From contig NZ_ANOH01000189.1 of NCBI RefSeq assembly GCF_000346505.1, positions 1 through 44,565 of the forward strand: a DNA stretch of 44,565 nt, given 5' to 3'. This stretch comes from Aporhodopirellula sallentina SM41 (lineage in GTDB: Bacteria; Planctomycetota; Planctomycetia; Pirellulales; Pirellulaceae). Shown one piece after another: positions 7,460 through 17,100 of the stretch. Positions within the stretch are counted from its first letter, which is position 1. Every line of letters starts with the position of its first letter. The notes beneath the pieces were generated by a model that worked only from the letters and a program-made list of their open reading frames with translations, did not search any database and was not told the origin of the DNA. A program made the position numbers and the translations under genes.

Positions 7460-9153
7460 TACGGTGTCCCCTTATTGATCGAGGTGATTGATTCGTTCGG
7501 GCGGTGAACGTCCATCGGTGAGTGATATCGATGGCATAGGATGCATTCGTCGGATGCCCACGTCGGCATGTTGCCAATCAGTTCGGGAATTGAAATCAAA
7601 CGGTCGGATTCATCTCCCGATCGTTGCAGCGAACTCGGCGTCGGTGTATCGGCCGCCCGGTGGCATCCTTCGCAGCTCTCAATCCCCGCGATCATCACCT
7701 CTTCGTGGGTATCGGTGGGCAATGCGGACTGCGTTAGCGAATCAGAAACCGGATAGGCAGCGGCATGGCAGTAACGGCAGTCGATTTGCCGGTGTACCGC
7801 GTGGTCATAGAGTCCTCGTCGTAACCATCGCGTGGGGATGAGCGTCGCTGCGGTGTCGGAAGCTGACGCGAGGATCGCTTGCTCGGATATGGATTCTTCG
7901 TCGTGACACGTCATGCATTGGTTTCGTACGCTTTGTTCTGCTGCGGCGATCTCTTCATCGGTCGCTCGCCAATCGATGCCCGAGGCGTCATGGGCAACAT
8001 TATCGTGACCAGATTCGCGATCACCCGTTTGACCAAGACCGGGAGAAGGTGTCGTTTTCGAGTCGTCGCGTCGGTGCCGCGAATCGCCGGTCGCTCGGTT
8101 TCCATCGATCATCGATGCGATCTGGGTTCGCATGGCAGATGAGGGGACGCCGTGCGGAAGACGTAGTGGATCAGCGGTGCTCGGCATCACACCCGGTGAA
8201 ATCGCATGGCAGGCCTCGCAGTGCTTTTCGAATTGGATGGGTTCCATCGAGCGTCCGAGCAATTCGAGATCAACCGACTTCAACTGAGTGCCGAGTTGGT
8301 CGATGACGGACTGTCCGACCGATTCATGGCAACTCGAACAATCCAACTCAACGAGGTCACTGTTGGTTTGTCCCTCGCGTACGTAGCGGGGACGTTCCGA
8401 GGGCGACAACCGCGATAGGGTCATGCCGCCTTTCGCGTCGGCGGCAACCTGGCCGGGCATCATATGCAACGCGTGGCTGAAACGGATCTTTCCGGAATCG
8501 CCTTGCTGCAGCGACGTGAACTCCCCGTGTGTACTTTTCGTGAAAGCGGCAACGGAGTTTCGTACCGCCGGATTGGAATTGGCGACCGGGGTCAAATCGC
8601 GGTGGCAATACAAACACTCTCGCCGTGCGATCTTGGTCAGTTCAAAATCACGACCCTGGTGTGCTCGGTGACAGACAGAACAGTTTTGGTCGCGAGCGGC
8701 GAACTGAGCGGTCATTTTGGACCGGTGGTGATGACCGACCTGATGGCATTTCTGACAGGCGTCTTCGAGATGTTTCCTCGAAACGTCTGCGTCCACGCCG
8801 ATTAGAGGAAACCATTCCGACGGAGCATTGGCGTCCATCGGGGTGAAATCCGTATGGCAAAGCTCGCATTGGTTTTCGAATGATGCGTGCGGTGACGAGA
8901 GTGCTCCCGTGTTGAAGTGATGTTCGAGCAGGTTGCGGCCCGGTTCGTTGCTCGCGATAGCGGTTGCCATGCTGCGAGTAGAATTTGGGACAAAGTAAAA
9001 CAGGTATCCCGCATAGGCCGCCGCGGCGACGAAACCCACTACGATGCAGACAGACCTCCATCGGTCCAGGCCCGTTCGACGTCGGAAGTAGTCGAGCTGG
9101 ATTCTCTGGGATCGTTGTTTGCCAGTAGGGTTTTGCAACGGATTCAAACGCAC
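7459..9153 (-). CDS. Membrane-anchored decaheme cytochrome c
   Basis: The 564-residue protein has ten CXXCH motifs: CELCH, CQKCH, CSVCH, CLYCH, CSSCH, CEACH, CMTCH, CRYCH, CEGCH and CILCH. A basic N-terminus followed by one hydrophobic segment (~35-55) with no obvious cleavage site suggests an inner-membrane anchor with the hemes in the periplasm. Many additional histidines (GHHHRSK, SHALHMM) can serve as distal ligands. A low-complexity polar linker (~355-400) separates the first six hemes from the last four. The start is GTG at 9153, 19 bases after the b-type cytochrome gene. Together they look like a quinol- or Fe-S-linked membrane module that passes electrons to periplasmic cytochromes. 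It is not a NapC/NirT protein by motif spacing. Confidence 0.9.
   Translation of the reverse strand: MRLNPLQNPTGKQRSQRIQLDYFRRRTGLDRWRSVCIVVGFVAAAAYAGYLFYFVPNSTRSMATAIASNEPGRNLLEHHFNTGALSSPHASFENQCELCHTDFTPMDANAPSEWFPLIGVDADVSRKHLEDACQKCHQVGHHHRSKMTAQFAARDQNCSVCHRAHQGRDFELTKIARRECLYCHRDLTPVANSNPAVRNSVAAFTKSTHGEFTSLQQGDSGKIRFSHALHMMPGQVAADAKGGMTLSRLSPSERPRYVREGQTNSDLVELDCSSCHESVGQSVIDQLGTQLKSVDLELLGRSMEPIQFEKHCEACHAISPGVMPSTADPLRLPHGVPSSAMRTQIASMIDGNRATGDSRHRRDDSKTTPSPGLGQTGDRESGHDNVAHDASGIDWRATDEEIAAAEQSVRNQCMTCHDEESISEQAILASASDTAATLIPTRWLRRGLYDHAVHRQIDCRYCHAAAYPVSDSLTQSALPTDTHEEVMIAGIESCEGCHRAADTPTPSSLQRSGDESDRLISIPELIGNMPTWASDECILCHRYHSPMDVHRPNESITSINKGTP
7468..7473 (-). promoter_or_regulatory. 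Shine-Dalgarno AAGGGG for the pentaheme gene
   Basis: AAGGGG on the minus strand lies inside the end of the decaheme gene, 8 bases before GTG at 7459. It supports that start and the stop-start overlap. Confidence 0.6.
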
Positions 9154-9172
9154 TCTCCGCCCGATCGGACAA

Positions 9173-10150
9173 CTACCAATATTTCAGTGCCGTCCAAACA
9201 TGAACGACCAAGAGTATCGAAACAGAAATGGATAAACCGATGTGGAGCGGAAGCCACGCGTGCAACCACTTGTGAACGACCCGTTGGGTATCGAATTGCC
9301 TCCGCTGATCGCAGAGTTGTTCGAGCGAGTCGATGATGTCTTGGCTGGGATCGCCGCAATCTTTGCGAAGCCGGTTAAACCAAATCGTTGCTTCACGCCG
9401 GTCGGTCACTGGGCTAGTGATCGAGGAACCGTGAAGCAGGAACTGTTCGATGTTGTCGTATGCTGTCCAAAGTCGGTCGCGATCATCTCGGCTGTCGTGT
9501 GCCTGTTTGGTTTGCAGCGTGCGTCCCGAGGTGCGGCCTTTCCCGGCTTGCCGGACGGCGCCGATGACGATCGTTTGCGTCAACGACATGTCCATATCCT
9601 CCATGTCGAGTTGAACCTGCTCGATCGCCGTTCGACGTTGGCCGCACGACGCGATCAGCAATCGTTTGGCATCGTCGGTCGCTAACCCGGCGACATGATC
9701 GATTTGACTGTAGATCGTCTCGGCCGGAAGGTTTCGCAGCAGCCACTTCGGCAAAACGTTTTGTACGATCCATCCATAAACTCCGCTGAAGATGGTCAGC
9801 GAGAAAACGGTCATGAAAGTTGCCGGCAGATATCCACCGAGATGAAATCCCGAGTGAACGACCGCGAGTGGAAAAGATGCCAAACCCAGCCAGAGGTGTG
9901 CGGCGAGCCAGTATTTGGTCGGAAATAGCCGTAGCCGACGAAGAGCTTTGCGTGGCCAAAGAAGCATTTCGAACGCAATGATCGCTCCGGCGACAATGCC
10001 GCAGACCAGCCCAACGGTACTGCCGCCGCCGAGCCACTGTCCGGCCGCTCTGGAATCGATCACGTACCAGATCACTCCGCCCGCCACCAATGCCAGTGCA
10101 ATTGCGGCAAAGGGGAGATGGATTCGGATTTGGTTTCGTTGGAGCAGCAA
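9173..10150 (-). CDS. Predicted b-type cytochrome membrane protein
   Basis: The 325-residue integral membrane protein has about five TM segments (~12-31, 44-65, 80-100, 108-132, 298-322). Histidines in or near them (H85, H99, H103, H293, H297, H303, H317) are spaced like heme b ligands of cytochrome b561 or ferric-reductase-like proteins. A long charged loop (~140-285) separates the fourth and fifth segments. It is the first gene of the unit with the decaheme cytochrome and the NuoEF/NuoG-like pair, so it probably carries electrons across the inner membrane. The start is uncertain. TTG at 10150 is the only usual start codon before the first TM segment and has no clear Shine-Dalgarno. The frame stays open upstream to a TAG near 10312, and the peptide just upstream (NRRFAWPFH) looks natural. 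Confidence 0.75.
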   Translation of the reverse strand: MLLQRNQIRIHLPFAAIALALVAGGVIWYVIDSRAAGQWLGGGSTVGLVCGIVAGAIIAFEMLLWPRKALRRLRLFPTKYWLAAHLWLGLASFPLAVVHSGFHLGGYLPATFMTVFSLTIFSGVYGWIVQNVLPKWLLRNLPAETIYSQIDHVAGLATDDAKRLLIASCGQRRTAIEQVQLDMEDMDMSLTQTIVIGAVRQAGKGRTSGRTLQTKQAHDSRDDRDRLWTAYDNIEQFLLHGSSITSPVTDRREATIWFNRLRKDCGDPSQDIIDSLEQLCDQRRQFDTQRVVHKWLHAWLPLHIGLSISVSILLVVHVWTALKYW

Positions 10151-10420
10151 GTGAAAAGGCCAGGCGAATCTTCGATTGAGAAAAGCAGTGAACGGCGTCG
10201 CAAAATTGCTCGCAGATTTCCGCCCCTGTAAACATCGTTGTACTTGGGTGGGAGTGCCGTTCCAATACCCTACGCGAGGTAGTTTTCGCGATTGTACCGA
10301 TTGTCGTCTCTATGCGGTGCTCGATCGTCCGCTTCGCCGGACCTTCGCGGAAGTTCTTCAAGACGGTTTGCCGATCCGTCAATTACTGTGTTCTGGTATG
10401 GACCGTGTAATCTTGGGACG
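10151..10420. promoter_or_regulatory. Divergent intergenic region between cytochrome units A and B
   Basis: These 270 bases separate the minus-strand five-gene redox unit from the plus-strand cytochrome pair, so they should hold both promoters. I could not identify convincing -35/-10 boxes or an operator. Part of the region may encode the true N-terminus of the b-type cytochrome, whose frame remains open to about 10312. Confidence 0.45.
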
Positions 10421-12310
10421 ATGGCGATGAAATTCAACTTTCTTGCAAACATGCGACGGACCTGGGTTGGGGCATGCGCCGTGTCCTTGCTGTCGTGCGG
10501 GTTCGTCGTGGGAGAGCTCTCGGCTCAATCGGTTTCAGTCGCTACCGGTCTGGAAATCGCTCCCGGTATGCAGAGTCGCAATGCTCCGTTGCTGCGTAGC
10601 GATTTGAGCGCAAACGGGGCACAGTCCTGTGCGTCAGCAGGGTGTCATGGCGGACCGCGACCCGGCGTTGTTCAGGCACAGGTGGCTCGCAGCAACGAGT
10701 ATCCGATCTGGCTCGAGAACGACCCGCATTCGCAAAGTTGGCGAACGTTCTGCAGCGACGAGAGCGTCGCGATGATGAGGCGGCTGAACATTCTGAGCGG
10801 TAGCGGCGAGGTGATCGATCAGGCCGGTTACGACAATTGCTTGGCATGTCACAACACGACGCGGCGTTTTACACCGCCCGCGCATGCTGCCGGTGGCGAT
10901 CCTTTTGAGACGTTTCATTCCGCAAAGAAGAAATCGTTCCAACGTGAAGGCGTCGGTTGTGAAGCGTGTCATGGTCCATCTCAACAATGGATTGGTGTCC
11001 ACTTTCAAACAGGATGGGATGCTGACTACGCATCCGATAACGGATTCGTGAATGCGGACGATCTGCTGACCCGAGCCCGCATGTGTGCCACCTGCCACGT
11101 TGGCGATCAAGACCGTGACATGAATCATGATCTGATCGCCGCAGGTCACCCGCCCCTCCGGTATGAGTTCGCGACCTATCATGCTCGTCAACCCAAGCAT
11201 TGGCGTGATACGGAGGCCGACGCGGCATGGCGATACGAAGCCCAACTCTGGCTCGCCGGTCAGATTGCGGCGATGGATGCGTCGCTCGCGTTGATGATCG
11301 AACGATCTCAGAGCGGTCCACATGGCGGCGGTCCAGCGGGGAGCCAGTGGCCGGAGTTGTCCGTCTACGATTGTGCCGCGTGTCACCACAACCTGGGTTT
11401 TGAGAACCAACGACGTCCCGATCTGCCGCTGGGGCGTTCTCCTGGTGTCGCATTGGTCTCGTCATGGAACGACATCGGGATGAGGTGGTTTTTGATGTAC
11501 CGGATGCGTGGCAGCAAGGCGATCGACGTCGACTACCAACTGCTCGACGCGATTGAGGATCTTCGCACGACGTTGCATACCGACGAGATCACGGACGCTG
11601 ACCTCGTTGCGAGGATGTCGGCGCGGGTTCGCACATTGTTGTCTCAGTGGGTGGATCAGGTTTATGCGGTCGAGCGATTTGAATTCGAGGCCGGTGAACT
11701 CGCCCAATTGGTGACTCAGGCGGCGGGCGATCAGGAGACATATCGAACCTGGGAATCGGCCTCGCAGTACTACTTAGCCGCAGTCGCAGCCCGAAACGCA
11801 TGGCCGCAGGGAGCGTCCGGGCCAGCATTTTTTGTTGCCAATCGGCTCCGACTCGGATTACGCTATGCGGACCGGATGCAGACCCCTCGGTTTGCGGAGG
11901 CCAATTCCGATCGCGGTCGCCAGTCTCATCCATTGCTGGCGAGAGAAGAGGCCGCGAAGTTGGCCGTCGAATTGGCCGCGTGGCTCGGGCCGGTCGATCA
12001 GCCGGACCTCGGCGAGTGGGCTGAGGACTCCGAAAAAACCGATCGGATGCGAGAGGATTTGCGAGCGGTGATCGATCGAGTCAACGATCAAATCGCGAAA
12101 CGAAACGCGGAACGCGGCACGAGGGCCGGTATCGAAGGTACTGATAACAAAGGCCCACGCGATGGTGATGTCGAAACGCCCAAACCCAACCAGCCAGAGC
12201 AACGTGATGAAAACGCCGCACCGAAACCTCGCGTTAAGACACGAGAAGAATTGCTCGAGGAACTGCGACGGCGACGCGCCAACCAGGCCAACCCGTTTAG
12301 TGACGATTGA
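10421..12310 (+). CDS. Secreted pentaheme cytochrome c, paralog 2
   Basis: The protein has about 629 residues from ATG 10421 (ATG 10427 is also possible). The frame extends upstream without a signal-peptide-like N-terminus, so these inner starts are preferred. A signal peptide (FLANMRRTWVGACAVSLLSC) is followed by heme motifs CX4CH (SCASAGCHGG), CLACH, CEACH, CATCH and CAACH. The first site has the same unusual CX4CH spacing as the cytochrome at 6044-7459, and the block RDMNHDLIAAGHPPLRY is nearly identical. The C-terminal ~80 residues are charged and proline-rich, ending in a KTREELLEELRRRRANQ helix. It is predicted periplasmic and is the first gene of a two-gene unit with the next cytochrome, which it overlaps. 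Function in electron transfer is inferred from family and context. Confidence 0.9.
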   Translation: MAMKFNFLANMRRTWVGACAVSLLSCGFVVGELSAQSVSVATGLEIAPGMQSRNAPLLRSDLSANGAQSCASAGCHGGPRPGVVQAQVARSNEYPIWLENDPHSQSWRTFCSDESVAMMRRLNILSGSGEVIDQAGYDNCLACHNTTRRFTPPAHAAGGDPFETFHSAKKKSFQREGVGCEACHGPSQQWIGVHFQTGWDADYASDNGFVNADDLLTRARMCATCHVGDQDRDMNHDLIAAGHPPLRYEFATYHARQPKHWRDTEADAAWRYEAQLWLAGQIAAMDASLALMIERSQSGPHGGGPAGSQWPELSVYDCAACHHNLGFENQRRPDLPLGRSPGVALVSSWNDIGMRWFLMYRMRGSKAIDVDYQLLDAIEDLRTTLHTDEITDADLVARMSARVRTLLSQWVDQVYAVERFEFEAGELAQLVTQAAGDQETYRTWESASQYYLAAVAARNAWPQGASGPAFFVANRLRLGLRYADRMQTPRFAEANSDRGRQSHPLLAREEAAKLAVELAAWLGPVDQPDLGEWAEDSEKTDRMREDLRAVIDRVNDQIAKRNAERGTRAGIEGTDNKGPRDGDVETPKPNQPEQRDENAAPKPRVKTREELLEELRRRRANQANPFSDD

Positions 12311-14075
12311 CCACCGTGTGTGGATCCGGAATGGTTTGTATGCGGTCCTAACGATCGTGATCTCCGGCCTGTTGTCGAATCCAAATGCCGATGCACAGCA
12401 ACCGCCAACGATTGAGGATCGACTCAGCGATCCCGTCTACATGACCTGGGTCAGCGAGCCCGCGGTCGCTGAGTGCATTCGGTGTCACTTTGACGGTCCT
12501 GGCGAAGCTGAAATAGCCTCGGGGCAGTCCAGTCAATTGAACGCATTCAGCCGCCGGCAAGAAATGGACGCTTGGGTGCAGCGTGACAAACACACCATCG
12601 CCCGGCGTCGCGTGGAACCGTTCACCGAATCGCAATTGGAATCAGAACTGCTCGAACTCTACGACCGGTTGCAAAATCGTATCGACGAGGTGGTGTCCGT
12701 CTATCGCAACAAAGGATACCGGCTCGATTACGACAACATTGGTTTGAAAGAGATTCCGAAGGAATGGGTTGGCTCGAGCAATGTATTGAGCCGACGTATC
12801 TGCGACAAAATGTGGGGCGAGAACGTCGTCGATACTCCTGAAGGTTATGCCCTGTTTCGCGATGCCTGTTTGACGTGTCACGGTGGTGTGACGGGCGAAC
12901 AGGTGCGTGGTGAAGGCGTTTTGAGTAAACATTCAATCGGGATCGATTGTCTATTTTGTCACCAAGAAGGCAATCAAATCGCGTGGCAAAAGACGCACTT
13001 CGACAATGAAAAATGGCGTTTGAGTTCGCCTGCGCAGAAACGTGCCCTTGGCATGAGCGACATGGTCAACACGGCGAACCAAGCGTCGATGTGTTTGGAT
13101 TGCCATGTCGGAAACCGCAAACGCAACATGTTTGTCACGCACCAGATGTACGCGGCGGGGCATCCTCCGTTGCCCTCGGTCGAAGTGCAAACGTTCTCAG
13201 ATCAGATGCCGCAACACTGGCAAACGCCGTCGCAGTTGTATGAGAACCTCGGTCAGGATCCGACCCGTGCGGAGTATTTCACGATCAACTATCCCGGTGT
13301 AGTGGGGGCAGATGCTCTGCGTGCTGAGAAAACGTATTGGGACACACGCAAGGTTTTCATCGGAGCAATCACCGCTCGGAAAAAGGCGGTGCAGTTAATG
13401 GTAGACACCGGCCCGACGAAGGATTGGGGGGACTATGCGTTGTTTGACTGCGCGGCCTGCCATCATGAATTGCAAACCGAAAGTCTTCGGCAGCAGCGAT
13501 ATCTCACCGCGACGCGGGAGAGCGTTCCCGGACGCCCACGCCCGCACGAATGGCAAAGCGTGCTGCTCGACGTCGCCTATCGACTCGGAGGGAGAAACCG
13601 GTACGCCGAGATCGCGAGTTTGGAATCCGAACTCGCGAAGTGTTTCGACGAAAAGCCTTTTGGAAATCCGGAGTCGATTGCGAACGTGGGAACACGACTG
13701 CTCGCCAAACTCGACGAGTTAACCGCGACGGTTCAAACACGCCGTGTCGATGAGAGGTTAGCTCGAGTCGCGTTGAAAGCGATTGCCGGAAGCGACGAGG
13801 CAAAATTGCTAGCGTACGACTCGGCACGTCAAGCGGTGTGGGCGATCAACGCGATTTCATCTGAACTCAATCGCAGCAACTCACCGCTCGATGCCGAAGT
13901 CCGAGCCACCATTGAACAGCTCAACGATAGTGATATCACTGGGCTCGATACCGATCTACCATCAGGACGCAAACAATACATTTTCCCCGGGCACCTTCGG
14001 GCTGAACTGGCCCGCCGAGCAACGTTCCGTCCCGACGCGTTGGCGGATCTGTTGCAGACGATTGCCGACGAGTAG
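12300..14075 (+). CDS. Secreted pentaheme cytochrome c, paralog 3
   Basis: The protein has about 591 residues from GTG 12300, which overlaps the end of the preceding gene by 11 bases. GTG 12318 is an equally plausible start. Both give a signal peptide around IRNGLYAVLTIVISGLL with possible cleavage after NADA. Five CXXCH motifs are present: CIRCH, CLTCH, CLFCH, CLDCH and CAACH. The block THQMYAAGHPPLPS followed by MPQHW aligns with the AGHP block of the other two paralogs. The first heme is a regular CXXCH instead of CX4CH, and the protein has an inserted N-terminal helix rich in acidic residues (~80-120). It is predicted periplasmic. It ends 38 bases before the convergent LVIVD cytochrome, with no terminator visible in the gap. 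Confidence 0.88.
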   Translation: MTIDHRVWIRNGLYAVLTIVISGLLSNPNADAQQPPTIEDRLSDPVYMTWVSEPAVAECIRCHFDGPGEAEIASGQSSQLNAFSRRQEMDAWVQRDKHTIARRRVEPFTESQLESELLELYDRLQNRIDEVVSVYRNKGYRLDYDNIGLKEIPKEWVGSSNVLSRRICDKMWGENVVDTPEGYALFRDACLTCHGGVTGEQVRGEGVLSKHSIGIDCLFCHQEGNQIAWQKTHFDNEKWRLSSPAQKRALGMSDMVNTANQASMCLDCHVGNRKRNMFVTHQMYAAGHPPLPSVEVQTFSDQMPQHWQTPSQLYENLGQDPTRAEYFTINYPGVVGADALRAEKTYWDTRKVFIGAITARKKAVQLMVDTGPTKDWGDYALFDCAACHHELQTESLRQQRYLTATRESVPGRPRPHEWQSVLLDVAYRLGGRNRYAEIASLESELAKCFDEKPFGNPESIANVGTRLLAKLDELTATVQTRRVDERLARVALKAIAGSDEAKLLAYDSARQAVWAINAISSELNRSNSPLDAEVRATIEQLNDSDITGLDTDLPSGRKQYIFPGHLRAELARRATFRPDALADLLQTIADE

Positions 14076-14113
14076 GTGCGGATACTGTCGACGAACTGTT
14101 GCAATCTCGCAGG

Positions 14114-17100
14114 CTACTTTGTCGGTTGGATACGGTAGATCGTTTCGTCCATGACATGATCGGTGACGTACCACGGTTGACCGTCGGGACGTAAGTACAT
14201 GCGACGGGCTTCTTCGCGGGATAAAGGGCGGGCTCCGACGCGGCCGAAGACAGCGATCTGGTTGCCGCTTTCGTCCACCGCACGATCACGATCGATGCCC
14301 CGGCTAATCGCCAACGCGTGTCCCTCTTTCGGGAGTTTGTAGGTGGCGACCAAGTACGGGAGCGGTCGTGGACTGAATCCGTCATTGCCCGGAACCTCGG
14401 GGCTGGTCAATTGGACGACCCGCAGGCCGTTCTTTCCATCGGCGACGTACGCAAATTGGCTGACATTGGTGATTCCCAACTTCACGTCATGTGCGTCGTT
14501 GATGCAGCCGTTCGCGTCGTAGACCTGGTCGATGAACGCTTCGCGAGGTTTCTTGAAATCGATGATTGCCAATCCGTGATGTCCCGCCGCAACGTATGCG
14601 TAGGTACGGGCAATGTAGACGCCGTGAGCGTCATCAAGCGGGATTTCGTGAACGACGTGCGGGTGTGATAGGTCGGTTGTGTCGATGACTTTGACACCGT
14701 GTTCGTCTGTGACGAGACCATAGCGGAACTGCACGGCGACTTTATGCGGATGATGCAGTTCCTCGTGCCCGATCACATGAGTGACATGAGGGCAGGTGGG
14801 GTCATCGAGGTCCACGACAACCAAACCGGCTTTGCAGCAAATATATGCGTACGTGCCGACGATACTGACCGATTCGGCACCGTCGAGGATTCCATCAGGA
14901 TTGAATGTGAGTGCCCGTTCGAGGAAGTTGTTCAGCGGGTTGCCGTCGAGCAGCGTACCGGCACCGACCAAAATCAATCCTTCCTCTCGGTCACTGATGA
15001 AGATGTAGCCATACATCGGATGCACGGCTGACTCTTCGTTTGTCGGATCCTGTTTGCGCGTCGGGTCGGGAGCGATGGTGGCGGGCGAGGCGACGCCCGT
15101 TGCGAATTTCGTGCGGACGTAAAGGCGTTGACCGAGCGGCGACACCGGTGCGGTCGTGATTCGCTCGCTGAACGCTTTGTGGTCAATGAAGGCAATGTCA
15201 AATACGCGGAGCCCACCTTTGCCGCAGGCGGCGTAGAGATATTCGCCGCGGTGTTGTAGGTCGAGAATTTCGGGTTTGCGGTATCGCAGTGACAACGATT
15301 CCAGGATGTCGCGGCCTGGATGCTCGTGAGAGTGTTCGAGTTCGCGGTCGTGCTCTACGTGGTGTTTGTAGTTTTCTGGGTAAGCGACCTGGTGTAGCGA
15401 GCTCCCGATGACCGCCTGTGGTTCGGTGTTCTCGGTGACAACAACGGCTTCGAACCCGTGTTCTCCGGCGGCAACGTAGCAATACTTGCCGATGAAATTG
15501 GTGAAGCCGGTGCCCTGCATCAGCAGTTGTGACATGATCGCATTGTTATTATCGGTCGCGGAGAGGTGGCAGTCCGTGCAGCTTTTGGTTTCGTAGACGC
15601 CACTGGCCGCGTGATTCGATTCGTTCTGCCAACCGGCTCCGCCACGCACCGTGTGCGGCACATTGGTGCTGAAGGCGATGCCTGACATCCCGTCGCCGCT
15701 GATTGTTTGTTGCTGAGTGTAGATCGCTTCGCGGTTCGCGTTGTAGCTGGTGACGTGGATCGCGCAGCTACTGCGTGCCGGACCGATACGATTGCCGGTC
15801 ACGTTGCCGTCGCGAGCGAGCATGAACACGTCGTCGCGGAGCGTTTGGAAGTTGTAGCTCGTCCGGTTGCGGGTGACGTCGCCCGCGCTATGCAGTTCGG
15901 GAGATTTAATGTTGGCTTTCTGTGGCAAGTGGCATCCGAAGCAGCTCGGGTTCCACGAACTGTGGCAAGCGATGCACGACATTTTCTTGCCGCTGTGGGC
16001 GCATCTTTGAAGGTCCTCTTGCGATGTTCCGCCCCACGTCGGCACACCGTCGTCGCCGAGTCGGACGCTCTTGGCGGCATGCGAGCGAGGGTTGTAGTTG
16101 TTGTGGCCGGGGCGAACCGTGTCGGCCGTTTGAGTGACCTCCCACCACAGGTCCGGCTCGACGGTGCTGCGTTGAATCAGTTTCGGTGCAGCGCCGGGTT
16201 CTCGAATGATCTCGAAGCGTGGTTCATTGAAGGTGGTCCGCAGAGCGAGCAGGTTACTGCCGCCCTGGGGTGCCGCCGGGCCAGATGTGGGCAATCGCAG
16301 TGGCTGACCGGATTTGATTTGCGATTCGACTTTCTCGACCAAGGATTGCTCTGCTGTCCCGTGACAATCGACACATTTGATTTCAATCGCGGCGCGGACT
16401 TCGTTGTAAAGCAGCGTGTTGCCGTGGCTATCGTTGTAGTAGTGGCAGTCGGTGCAGTGCATCCCCTTTTCCATGTGGATGTCCATCATGTGGACGGGAG
16501 TGTCGGGGCGGCACTTGCCGTATTGCTTCTCTTCCGGAGCGGTCGGCTTGACGGCTTCTTGTAGCTTTGGAGTCGATGTGTCGGTGACGACATCATTTTT
16601 CCAATCGAGAAGTTTGCCTTCACGGTTCTTTTTGAACACCGCTCGATAGACCCAACCGTGGCCGTGGAAGTCGGCGAACTGTGTGTGTCGCAAATGCGGG
16701 TTGAGGTCGCTGACGTTGGCGAGGAATTCGGGATCGGACCAATGTCCCCGCGCAGCCGCCTCGTTCGGGTTGGATTCGGTGGCTCGGATGTAATCTTCCG
16801 CGGTCAGCTTCTTCTGCTCTTCCGGATACATCAGTTCGCCGTCGGTCTCGTTGTCCCACCACATGTAACCGAGATAGCTATTGAGGACGTTGGTGCCCGG
16901 GTGGACGTGGCAGACCATGCAGGTGCTCGTGGGCATCCGCAATTCAAATTTGTGCTGGATCGGATGGCCGCTGTGATTTTTATTGATCGTCGGGTCAACG
17001 TATTTCACCCATTCATCGCGCGCCGCCGCTGCGGTCCCGCGGTTGCCGTACTTGGCGAGAAAGCCGCTCGCCGTTTCGCTGCGGTCGTTCGCGTAGAGAA

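Noticed and set aside
1693-10150. Alternative complex III or a Nrf-type nitrite reductase operon
   Set aside because: No NrfA-type catalytic heme (CXXCK) and no ActB-type molybdopterin subunit is visible. The b-type protein also does not look like the multi-TM NrfD/ActC family.
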